Positions 1-6,482 of a stretch of DNA of 11,179 nt are shown here, piece after piece (position 1 is the stretch's first letter; every line of letters starts with the position of its first letter). The notes below the pieces were generated by a model. The model did no database searches, was not told the DNA's origin, and saw nothing but the letters and a program-made list of their open reading frames with translations. Both the position numbers and the translations under genes were made by a program. Source of the stretch: an uncultured Acidimicrobium sp. (GTDB lineage Bacteria > Actinomycetota > Acidimicrobiia > Acidimicrobiales > Ilumatobacteraceae); assembly GCA_903850275.1 (NCBI GenBank), contig CAINLH010000167.1:1-11179 (forward strand). Direction: 5' to 3'.

Positions 1-1
1 A

Positions 2-778
2 GTACACCACCCCCGTTGGTTCCTTGCGCACCTTCCCGAGAACAGCTCAATTCGCTTCGAGACACTTTCGCTCTCGATGGTTGGTCTCACCGTTGCCGGT
101 CCACGCTCACGCGATGTATTGCAAAAATTGACCGACACATCGCTTGCCACGAAGGACTTCCCTTTCATGGCATTCCGTCGGGTCAACATCGGCAATGCGC
201 CAGTGTGGCTGTCGCGCATGACATACACCGGTGACCTCGGTTACGAAATCTGGATTGCACCCGAATACCAGCGTTACTTGTTCGACCTGATCTGGGAAGC
301 AGGAAAAGAATTCGACATGCGCTTGTTCGGTTTCCGCGCGCTCATCACCATGCGTCTGGAAAAGAACTTCGGAACTTGGTACCGCGAGTACCGCCCCATC
401 TACACACCGCTCGAGGCCGGCATGGATCGGGCTATGAAGCTCGACCACGATTTCATCGGTCGTGCGGCAGTGGAAGCCGAAATGAAAACTGGCCCCGCCC
501 GCAAGTTGGTGATGTTCAAAGTGGACGTCGACCCAACAAGGCCGGCGGACGTGATTGGTGACGAACCCGTCTTCCATGATGGAAAAGTTGTTGGTTGGAT
601 CACCTCGGGTGGATACGCGCATTACTCCGGCGTATCGCTTGCCCTTGGCTACATCCCGGCCGAACTTGCCACGGAGGGCACCACTGGTTTTGAAATTGAA
701 ATCATTGGCAACATGCGCCCAGCCAGCTTGCAACTCGAGCCTGTGCTCGACCCAAGCGGCTCACGTATGCGCGCCTAG
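2..778 (+). CDS. Dimethylglycine/sarcosine dehydrogenase-type protein, C-terminal GcvT-fold part (5' truncated by window)
   Basis: The frame is open from base 2 to a TAG at 776-778, giving 258 visible residues; the true start lies before the window. The ATG at 77 is internal, because recognisable family sequence (FETLSLSMVGLTVAGPRSRD) runs across it. The first ~140 residues are the folate-binding GcvT fold, with YTGDLGYEIW at about 75-84, RLEKNFGTW at 118-126 and YTPLEAGMD at 134-142. A GcvT C-terminal barrel follows, with the family-typical GWITSGGYAHYSGVSLALGY at 198-217. These motifs fit the tetrahydrofolate half of dimethylglycine and sarcosine dehydrogenases better than glycine-cleavage GcvT. 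In those enzymes an N-terminal FAD domain removes an N-methyl group and the C-terminal part passes it to folate. Whether the FAD domain is present cannot be seen. A stand-alone aminomethyltransferase-like protein remains possible. The next gene starts 2 bases downstream, suggesting an operon. Confidence 0.85.
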   Translation, partial: VHHPRWFLAHLPENSSIRFETLSLSMVGLTVAGPRSRDVLQKLTDTSLATKDFPFMAFRRVNIGNAPVWLSRMTYTGDLGYEIWIAPEYQRYLFDLIWEAGKEFDMRLFGFRALITMRLEKNFGTWYREYRPIYTPLEAGMDRAMKLDHDFIGRAAVEAEMKTGPARKLVMFKVDVDPTRPADVIGDEPVFHDGKVVGWITSGGYAHYSGVSLALGYIPAELATEGTTGFEIEIIGNMRPASLQLEPVLDPSGSRMRA

Positions 779-780
779 TC

Positions 781-1908
781 ATGGCAACGATCACTCGAAT
801 CGAGATCACGCACCATCAGCTGCCCCTCGATCCGCCGTTTCCGGCGTCGTGGGACACCCGCCCACGAACGCAGTTCCCTGCAACGATCGTGCGAGTGTTC
901 GATGATCAGGGGCGCTGTGGTGTTGGCTCGGGCGATGCGATGTACGGCTTTGCCGACTACGAGCGATATTTCATCGGCCAAGACCCCCTGGATGTTGATC
1001 GTCATGCTGCTGTTATATCCAATATCGAGTTTCACGCCGGCAGGCAGTGGCCTCTCGACTTGGCCCTATGGGATCTCAAGGGAAAGATTCAGGGTGAGCC
1101 TGTCTGGAAAATGCTCGGCGGGTTCGACAACAAGATCCGCGCCTACGCATCCTCTGGTGTCCACCGCAGCATCACCGACATGGTTGATGTTGCCAAGCGG
1201 GCACGAAGCCTGGGGTTCCCCGCACTTAAGGTGCGCTTCGGCCGCCCCAAGTTGGACGACGATTTGGCAGTAGTGAAAGCCATCAGAAGCGAACTGGGCT
1301 CAAGCCTTGAGTTGATGGTGGACTGCAACCAAGGCTGGAGAATGCCGTGGGACACCGCAACGCCTTGGAACGTAGACCATGCAACATCTGTTGCAAACGT
1401 GCTTGAAGAGCATGGCGTGTATTGGATGGAAGAGCCGCTTCACCGTGGCGACTACGCGGGCATGGCCGAACTTCGTAAGCGCGTTGGCATCCGCATTGCT
1501 GGCGGCGAAATGACTCGCGAGCCGTACGAGTTTCGCGAGTTGCTCGAGCGCGGATGCTTCGATGTCTTTCAACCGGACGCTGTGTGTTCTCAAGGAATAA
1601 CCGGCCTTGCCAAACTTGCATTCGATGTGCAAAAGGCCGGCAAGATCTTCACTCCGCACACCTGGGGTAACGGCATCGGCGTCATGGCCAACTTGCATCT
1701 CACTGCAGGAACTGTTGGCGCACCCTTCATCGAGTTTCCATTCGACCCACCAGAGTGGTCGACCGCCCGGCGCGACTACATTCTCACCGAAACGATTGAA
1801 GCAGATGGCGACGGATGGGTTCACCTTTCGGACGAACCAGGCCTTGGAATCACTTTGAACGAAGTTGTGCTGAAACAAACAGCGAGCAAACAAGCAACGT
1901 TTAGTTAG
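781..1908 (+). CDS. Mandelate racemase/muconate lactonizing enzyme family protein (enolase superfamily)
   Basis: This is a complete 375-residue gene, the usual family length. The N-terminal capping domain covers about 1-125 and the barrel about 125-360. Mg2+ ligands are readable as D181 (MVDCNQGW), E217 (WMEEPL) and E243 (AGGEMT). The D266 (FQPDAV) and H293 (TPHTWGNG) pair matches the His-Asp dyad of the mandelate racemase subgroup, and E318 (FIEFPFD) matches its late-barrel glutamate. The second-strand motif is K150-V-R152, so Arg sits where mandelate racemase has its second catalytic Lys. This suggests chemistry led by H293, such as acid-sugar dehydration or one-sided proton abstraction, rather than true racemisation (inference). 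The substrate is unknown. The ATG lies 2 bases after the preceding stop with no Shine-Dalgarno sequence, implying translational coupling. The stop overlaps that of convergent fdhD. Confidence 0.9.
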   Translation: MATITRIEITHHQLPLDPPFPASWDTRPRTQFPATIVRVFDDQGRCGVGSGDAMYGFADYERYFIGQDPLDVDRHAAVISNIEFHAGRQWPLDLALWDLKGKIQGEPVWKMLGGFDNKIRAYASSGVHRSITDMVDVAKRARSLGFPALKVRFGRPKLDDDLAVVKAIRSELGSSLELMVDCNQGWRMPWDTATPWNVDHATSVANVLEEHGVYWMEEPLHRGDYAGMAELRKRVGIRIAGGEMTREPYEFRELLERGCFDVFQPDAVCSQGITGLAKLAFDVQKAGKIFTPHTWGNGIGVMANLHLTAGTVGAPFIEFPFDPPEWSTARRDYILTETIEADGDGWVHLSDEPGLGITLNEVVLKQTASKQATFS

Positions 1909-2762
1909 TTCATCTTCACGCGGTAGTCGTGCGTGTAGACATTGGCCTTGCCGTCGCGCAGGAACCCAACAAGCGTGATGCCGAGCACGTCGGCAGTCTG
2001 TACAGCAAGGCTTGATGGTGCGCCGACAGCTGCGATAAACGCAATGCGAGCAATCGCTGCTTTCTGGATAATTTCAAACGATAAGCGACCGCTGCAAAAC
2101 AGGCCTTGACGAGTGAGCGGAACAGTCTTTGCCATCACGCTTGCGCCAATCACCTTGTCGACGGCATTGTGCCGACCGATGTCCTCGCGAACAACCGACA
2201 CCGCCCCATCCGAGTCAAACAATGCAGCAGCGTGCAGGCCACCAGTTCTGTCGAATGTGGGTTGTGCTGCACGAATTGAATCAGAAATCGACATGAGCGT
2301 CTTTGCGCTGATAGTTGGCCCGCTATCGCGATCGACGGGCTCGGTTGCCTGGAGCAATTGATCTATCGATTCGGTGCCGCAGATGCCGCAACTGGCCGAA
2401 GTGACCATGGCGCGCCTGGCAAGTGCCATATCGAAGCCACGGGCTAGCGCAACAGTAACGATGTTGTACTTTTGCTCCTCGCCCTCAACCAGTTCGCAAT
2501 ACTTCACCGTTCGAACGTCATCCGGCCGAACGACTATGCCCTCTGTGTACAAAAAGCCAACGGCCAACTCGTAATCGTTGCCTGGCGTTCGCATGGTTAC
2601 CGATATTTGTACTGGCTCTTGTCCGGGCCCTTCGGCACGGATCTCCATCGGCTCTTCAGTCACTACGTAGTCAGGCTTGGTGCCCACACGACCCTCACCA
2701 TTAACGGTGACCACTTTCCAGTCGGTGGACTTGCGCCGGGCTTGAGCGTTGCCAGAAGTCAT
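1905..2762 (-). CDS. fdhD: Formate dehydrogenase accessory sulfurtransferase FdhD
   Basis: This 285-residue protein, of usual family length, carries the FdhD hallmarks. The CGIC pair C125/C128 in TSASCGICGTES corresponds to the persulfide-carrying cysteines of E. coli FdhD (C121/C124). TGGLHAA lies at 173-179, REDIGRHNAVDKV at 192-204 and CSGRLSFEIIQK at 223-234. FdhD takes sulfur from a cysteine desulfurase and delivers it to the bis-MGD molybdenum or tungsten cofactor of formate dehydrogenase, and is required for that enzyme's activity. No formate dehydrogenase or cofactor gene is in the window, so its client lies elsewhere. The ATG is 9 bases after the sigma factor stop and has no Shine-Dalgarno sequence, so expression is probably coupled to the upstream gene or driven by a leaderless promoter. 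Its TAA overlaps the stop of the converging enolase-family gene. Confidence 0.96.
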   Translation of the reverse strand: MTSGNAQARRKSTDWKVVTVNGEGRVGTKPDYVVTEEPMEIRAEGPGQEPVQISVTMRTPGNDYELAVGFLYTEGIVVRPDDVRTVKYCELVEGEEQKYNIVTVALARGFDMALARRAMVTSASCGICGTESIDQLLQATEPVDRDSGPTISAKTLMSISDSIRAAQPTFDRTGGLHAAALFDSDGAVSVVREDIGRHNAVDKVIGASVMAKTVPLTRQGLFCSGRLSFEIIQKAAIARIAFIAAVGAPSSLAVQTADVLGITLVGFLRDGKANVYTHDYRVKMN

Positions 2763-2763
2763 T

Positions 2764-2779
2764 ACAACAGGCTAGTTGT
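2764..2779 (-). repeat. Small inverted repeat across the sigma factor stop and fdhD leader
   Basis: Arms ACAAC and GTTGT (perfect, 5 bp) flank the six-base loop TAGCCT, which contains the sigma factor stop codon. The 3' arm lies one base before the fdhD ATG, where a Shine-Dalgarno sequence would normally be. The stem is short and AT-containing, so it is weak alone; a ribosome finishing the sigma factor would open it. Confidence 0.3.
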
Positions 2780-3725
2780 CATCCAGAAAACCGCGCAGGT
2801 TGGCGCTGTTGTGTGGATGGCGCAAGCGTGCCAGCGTCTTTTGCTCGATCTGGCGCACGCGCTCACGAGTTACCTTCATAATTTTTGCTACGTCTTCAAG
2901 CGTGTGCGGCTGGCCAACGTACTTGCCGATACCAAAACGCATCATCACAATTTCTTGATCGCGCTCGGGGAGGTCCTTCAACGTTCGCTCCACGGCTTCG
3001 CCCAACTGCCTCTTCTCGGTGGATTCGATGGGGTCGTTTGTTGCATCGCTGCTGGCGATGGTGTCCCCCACTGTGAGGTCGTCTGTGTCGCTGCCAACAG
3101 GTGCATCAAGGCTGGTGGTGGTGATTGCGATCTGCATCACTTCGAGCAGCTTGTCGACGGTGAGCCCACAACGCACGGCAACCTCTTCGGGCAATGGGTC
3201 GCGCTCCAACTCGGAGGCCAACTCGCGCTCCACTCGATGGACGCGGTTGACAATTTCCATCATGTGGCCAGGGATACGAATGTTGCGGCCCTGGTCGGCC
3301 ATTGCTCGCGACATTGCTTGGCGTATCCACCATGTTGCGTACGTGGAGAACTTAAAGCCCTTCTCAAAGTCGTACTTATCGGCAGCGTGCATCAAGCCGA
3401 TATTGCCTTCCTGTATCAAGTCGGCCAGTTGCAACTCCTTGCGGTCGTAACGCCGCGCTATGGACACAACCAGGCGCAGGTTGGCACGAACCATGTGCTC
3501 CTTTGCCTTTTCTCCGTCGCTTATGGTTCGCTGCAGCGCTCGCCTTTCGCGAATGCCAAGCGCGGCCGCCGTTTCATCAAGTTGCTTCTTGGCCTCTAGG
3601 CCATCTTTGATTTGTTTACCCAGCCGTTTTTCGTCATCGGCTGTTAGGAGGTCTACTTGACCTATTTCGTTGAGGTACATGCGAACGGCGTCAGGGCCCG
3701 AGTCGCTAGCAAAGGTGCTTCTCAT
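2772..3725 (-). CDS. rpoD: RNA polymerase principal-type sigma factor (RpoD/SigA family)
   Basis: This 317-residue sigma-70 factor has, in order: region 1.2 (about 11-42, PDAVRMYLNEIG), region 2 (about 78-150, with DLIQEGNIGL and FSTYATWWIRQAMSRAM), region 3 (about 155-235) and region 4 (about 240-317). The region 4.2 recognition helix is VTRERVRQIEQ, and the protein ends in the primary-sigma signature RGFLDDN. Residues that contact the -10 element in E. coli RpoD are kept as W132, W133 and Q136, with S139 replacing T440. Region 1.1 is absent, since the protein starts about ten residues before region 1.2. The start is fixed by an AGGA six bases upstream and an ATGA overlap with the dnaG stop, the arrangement of a macromolecular synthesis operon. 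It could be a group 2 sigma, but the close region 2.4/4.2 match and dnaG linkage favour the housekeeping factor. Confidence 0.94.
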   Translation of the reverse strand: MRSTFASDSGPDAVRMYLNEIGQVDLLTADDEKRLGKQIKDGLEAKKQLDETAAALGIRERRALQRTISDGEKAKEHMVRANLRLVVSIARRYDRKELQLADLIQEGNIGLMHAADKYDFEKGFKFSTYATWWIRQAMSRAMADQGRNIRIPGHMMEIVNRVHRVERELASELERDPLPEEVAVRCGLTVDKLLEVMQIAITTTSLDAPVGSDTDDLTVGDTIASSDATNDPIESTEKRQLGEAVERTLKDLPERDQEIVMMRFGIGKYVGQPHTLEDVAKIMKVTRERVRQIEQKTLARLRHPHNSANLRGFLDDN

Positions 3726-5467
3726 ACGTGATCCTGAAGACGAAGATTAAGCCAGTCGAGCAATTGCGAGGCGGCTTCGTCTGCCGTAGTGGGGTTATCC
3801 AACCGTTCAAGCAGCAAGCGGGCATCTCGGTCGAGGCGGATTTGTTCGGGATCCGAAATTTTCACGCGAGCAGTGAGCTCACGACGCACTGCTGCAGAAA
3901 TGAGATTGAGCGCCTCCAACATCGGCTCAGAATCGACATCGGCCACTGCCGCGCGCTCTATTGCTTCGCGTGCCTCCGGGTCGGCCGATTCAAGAGCGGT
4001 GTTCACTACACCCTGTGTTTCGGCGAGAGCCAGGAATGCACGACGGTAGACGTCGTCTTGGAACAGCGCCTCGACCATCCATGGAGCAATATCGTCCCAC
4101 TGTTGGATCAATAGCGCAATAGCCACAAACTCGGCATTTTCCCGGCGCGTAGATCGGGCTGGCGCTGCCACCGCCACAACGGGTTTGCGGGAGCCACGCT
4201 CGGCAAGCGTCATCAAATCTGCGGCGGGAATACCAACGTGGCTTGCCACTTCGCCCGCGTACAACTTGCGAACGTTTTTATCTGGGTGTTCGTTGATCAC
4301 CGACATTGCTTGCTCTGCAGTGCGCGAGCGGGCTTCTGGCGAACTAATCGAACCCATGGAGAACACGCGTTGCAGACGAAACCCCAAAAACGGCTTTGCA
4401 TCTTTGATCGCTGCAGCCAACCCCTCCGGGTCGGACGATGCAAGATCGCCCGGGTCTTTGCCATCAGGAAACTTCGCAACGCTCACTTGCACCTTGTAGC
4501 GGCTTTCCCACTCGTAGAAACGCTCGGCTGCACCCTGCCCTGCTTTATCTGCATCAAAAGCAAGAACGACTTTGTTGGCGAATCGCTTCAGCAGTCGAAC
4601 GTGCTCTTCGGTAAGTGCGGTGCCGCAAGTTGCAACCGCGCGCGTGATGCCCGAGCGATGAAAACCGATGACGTCGGTGTAGCCCTCGCAAACGATCACT
4701 TCATCGGCCTTTACAACGTCGGCTTTGGCCCAATTAAGCCCGTACAACGTTTTCGACTTCGCATAGATGGTTGTCTCGGAAGAGTTTTTGTATTTCGCTG
4801 GGTCTGTGCTTCCCGGCAAAATTCGGCCACCAAATGCAACGGCCTCACCACCGTCGGTAAAAATTGGGAACAGCACGCGTGCGCGAAACGAGTCTTGTGG
4901 TTTACCCCGCTTGTTGACGAAGGCCAATCCGACTTCTGTAAGCAAGTCGATTGAAACTCCAATTTCGCGACTCATTGCATCCCAATCGTCTGGCGCCCAT
5001 CCAATTTTAAATTGACGTGCGACGTCACCCGACAAGCCTCTGGCACGAAGGTAGTCGCGGGCCTCTCTTGCATCGGGGCTTTGCAGCAAACGATCGTGAT
5101 ACCAATTGACTGCGCTATCCATTACTTCAACTAACTGTTTTCGGCGCTGACGATCCTTGCTTTGGCCACCCGTTGTGTATGTCAACTGGATTCCGGCTTT
5201 ACCGGCAAGCTGCTCTACAGCCCCAACAAAATCCAGGTGCTCGATCTCTTGAACAAATTTAAATACATCGCCAGCCGCTCCGCAACCGAAACAGCGGTAG
5301 CGCTTCGTTTCCTCGCGCACGTTGAACGAACCAGATTTCTCGGCATGAAACGGGCAAAGCCCTACCCAGTTTCGACCAACTCGTCTCAACGGCATATAGC
5401 CCTGCACCACATCCACCAGCGATACGGTGTCGCGGACCCGCTCTATGTCGTCGTCAGCAATTGCCAC
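3722..5467 (-). CDS. dnaG: DNA primase DnaG
   Basis: DnaG makes RNA primers for replication forks in partnership with the DnaB helicase. Counted from the GTG at 5467 the protein has 581 residues, a normal length. The CHC2 zinc ribbon uses C38, H41, C59 and C62 (GLCPFHAEKSGSF and RYRCFGCGAAGD). The RNA polymerase-like core contains RARVLFPIF, AFGGR and YKNSSET. The Toprim domain has E261 (VCEGYTD), TCGTAL and the metal-binding D305/D307 (AFDADKAG). The last ~200 residues are helical and poorly conserved, as expected for the helicase-interacting part. The GTG is preferred because a longer frame back to 5512 starts with TTG, adds residues unlike DnaG and runs into the TerC-family gene, whereas the GTG gives the usual N-terminus (AIADDDIERVRD) 10 bases after that gene's stop. 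The TGA overlaps the sigma factor start. Confidence 0.96.
   Translation of the reverse strand: MAIADDDIERVRDTVSLVDVVQGYMPLRRVGRNWVGLCPFHAEKSGSFNVREETKRYRCFGCGAAGDVFKFVQEIEHLDFVGAVEQLAGKAGIQLTYTTGGQSKDRQRRKQLVEVMDSAVNWYHDRLLQSPDAREARDYLRARGLSGDVARQFKIGWAPDDWDAMSREIGVSIDLLTEVGLAFVNKRGKPQDSFRARVLFPIFTDGGEAVAFGGRILPGSTDPAKYKNSSETTIYAKSKTLYGLNWAKADVVKADEVIVCEGYTDVIGFHRSGITRAVATCGTALTEEHVRLLKRFANKVVLAFDADKAGQGAAERFYEWESRYKVQVSVAKFPDGKDPGDLASSDPEGLAAAIKDAKPFLGFRLQRVFSMGSISSPEARSRTAEQAMSVINEHPDKNVRKLYAGEVASHVGIPAADLMTLAERGSRKPVVAVAAPARSTRRENAEFVAIALLIQQWDDIAPWMVEALFQDDVYRRAFLALAETQGVVNTALESADPEAREAIERAAVADVDSEPMLEALNLISAAVRRELTARVKISDPEQIRLDRDARLLLERLDNPTTADEAASQLLDWLNLRLQDHV
3732..3735 (-). promoter_or_regulatory. 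Ribosome binding site of the sigma factor gene
   Basis: AGGA on the minus strand, six bases before the ATG at 3723-3725 and inside the end of dnaG. It is the only convincing Shine-Dalgarno sequence at any of the visible starts, and it fixes the sigma factor start that gives the ATGA overlap. It would allow sigma factor translation at a level partly independent of dnaG. Confidence 0.65.
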
Positions 5468-5477
5468 GCCCCGAAGG

Positions 5478-6443
5478 CTAGTGCTTACGATCCTTGCGGA
5501 TAGAAGCCACAATGGCCACCGTCATAGTCAGCGTGATGAAACCGAGCGACCACACTGTGGGCACGTGGTACCAGTGAGCGATCGTCATCTTGATGCCCAC
5601 ATAGATGAGGAGCACCGAAATAGCGGGCTTCAGGTACACAAACCTGTCCTTGATGTCTGCAAACAGGAAGTACAGGGCGCGAAGGCCCATGATCGCAAAC
5701 GCGTTGGCAGCAAAAACAATGAATTGCTCGTTGCTCACGGCAAGCACTGCTGGCACCGAGTCGATTGCGAAGATGAGGTCGGATATCTCGATGACTACCA
5801 ACACTGCGAGGAGCGGCGTGGCAAGACGCTTGCCGTTTTTTTTCGTGAACAGCTTCTGACCATCGAGTTCGTCCGTCGTTGGTACGAATCGATGGAACAG
5901 CCGCATCGTGCGCGTGTCGGAAGGGTTGGCGTCGTCTTCGCCGCCGTGGCGGAATACACCAACGCCGGTGTAGATCAAGAACAAACCAAAGCCGATCAAC
6001 ACATAGTCGAATCGTTCGATGATGGCGACACCCAACACGATAAATATGAAGCGCATAATCAACGCGCCGAAAATGCCCCAGAACAATGTGCGGTGCTGAT
6101 ACTGGCGCGGCACTTTGAAGTGGGTGAAGATCATTGCCCAAACGAATACGTTGTCGACGCTGAGGCTCTTTTCAATGAGATAGCCACTGATGTATTCGAC
6201 TGCGGCTGCCCGCTCGAACATCCACCAAATAACAAAAGTAAATCCGACACCAACGCCAACCCACACGGCCGATTCGATGGCTGCTTCCTTCACGTGTGCA
6301 ACGTGCGGTCGACGATGGACCACCAAAATATCGAACAGCAACAGTGCTCCAATGATGCCGAGCAACATGTACCATCCCCACGAAGGAACGGTGATGTCTA
6401 CGAAATTTTCTCTTCCGCTACCTGCTGCTATGAGATTGAACAT
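5478..6443 (-). CDS. TerC/Alx-family integral membrane metal-homeostasis protein
   Basis: This 321-residue polytopic membrane protein has seven to nine hydrophobic segments, at roughly 23-43, 57-75, 94-108, 118-140, 146-165, 208-230, 240-261, 270-288 and 295-315. Family motifs are LLFDIL (D38), SLSVDNVFV (D97, N98) and the repeat-related ISDLIFAIDSVPAVLAVS (D222, D228), with acidic residues buried in membrane segments. Family members include E. coli Alx and bacterial TerC, linked to manganese export and tellurite resistance; the metal handled here is not known. A charged loop (about 165-207) contains a KKN stretch encoded by a run of eight A bases. The ATG has no Shine-Dalgarno at normal spacing; the nearest purine-rich stretch, AAAGG, ends 16 bases upstream. 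The gene lies 39 bases after ppdK and 10 before dnaG. No ter resistance genes are nearby, so a housekeeping metal role is likelier. Confidence 0.93.
   Translation of the reverse strand: MFNLIAAGSGRENFVDITVPSWGWYMLLGIIGALLLFDILVVHRRPHVAHVKEAAIESAVWVGVGVGFTFVIWWMFERAAAVEYISGYLIEKSLSVDNVFVWAMIFTHFKVPRQYQHRTLFWGIFGALIMRFIFIVLGVAIIERFDYVLIGFGLFLIYTGVGVFRHGGEDDANPSDTRTMRLFHRFVPTTDELDGQKLFTKKNGKRLATPLLAVLVVIEISDLIFAIDSVPAVLAVSNEQFIVFAANAFAIMGLRALYFLFADIKDRFVYLKPAISVLLIYVGIKMTIAHWYHVPTVWSLGFITLTMTVAIVASIRKDRKH
5836..5843 (-). other. A8 homopolymer / A-AAA-AAC slippery heptamer in the TerC-family gene
   Basis: The coding strand reads ACG AAA AAA AAC GGC here, encoding TKKNG at about residues 200-204. 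In the gene's own frame this contains A AAA AAC, a classical -1 slippery heptamer, and the A8 run could also cause transcriptional slippage. The -1 frame stays open for more than 110 codons downstream. No strong downstream stimulator structure was identified by eye. Confidence 0.4.
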
Positions 6444-6482
6444 GTTGAAATTGCCAAGACCTTTCGGGTGTTGAACCGACTC

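Noticed and set aside
107..733. 208-codon minus-strand open frame opposite the GcvT-fold gene
   Set aside because: No recognisable motif; the sense strand carries a clear dehydrogenase/GcvT-type protein across the whole stretch.
1917..1935. CACGC/GCGTG inverted repeat near the convergent stops as a terminator
   Set aside because: Five base pairs, nine-base loop, no T tract, and it encodes the FdhD C-terminus.
2472..3599. 375-codon open frame on the + strand antisense to fdhD and the sigma factor gene
   Set aside because: It lies opposite two strongly supported genes, spans their boundary and has no recognisable domain. It is best explained as a shadow of sense-strand codon use.
5490..5501. 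ATCC-GCAA-GGAT hairpin with a GNRA-type loop (minus strand) at the end of the TerC-family gene
   Set aside because: Only four base pairs and within coding sequence; such structures are expected by chance.
5468..5512. Longer dnaG starting at TTG 5512
   Set aside because: The extra 15 residues do not resemble DnaG and would overlap the TerC-family gene by 35 bases. The GTG at 5467 gives the normal N-terminus.
6444..6482. Gap between ppdK and the TerC-family gene searched for promoter, terminator or riboswitch
   Set aside because: Only a three-pair ACC/GGT stem and no clear -10/-35 pair or T tract; 39 bases are too few for a known riboswitch.
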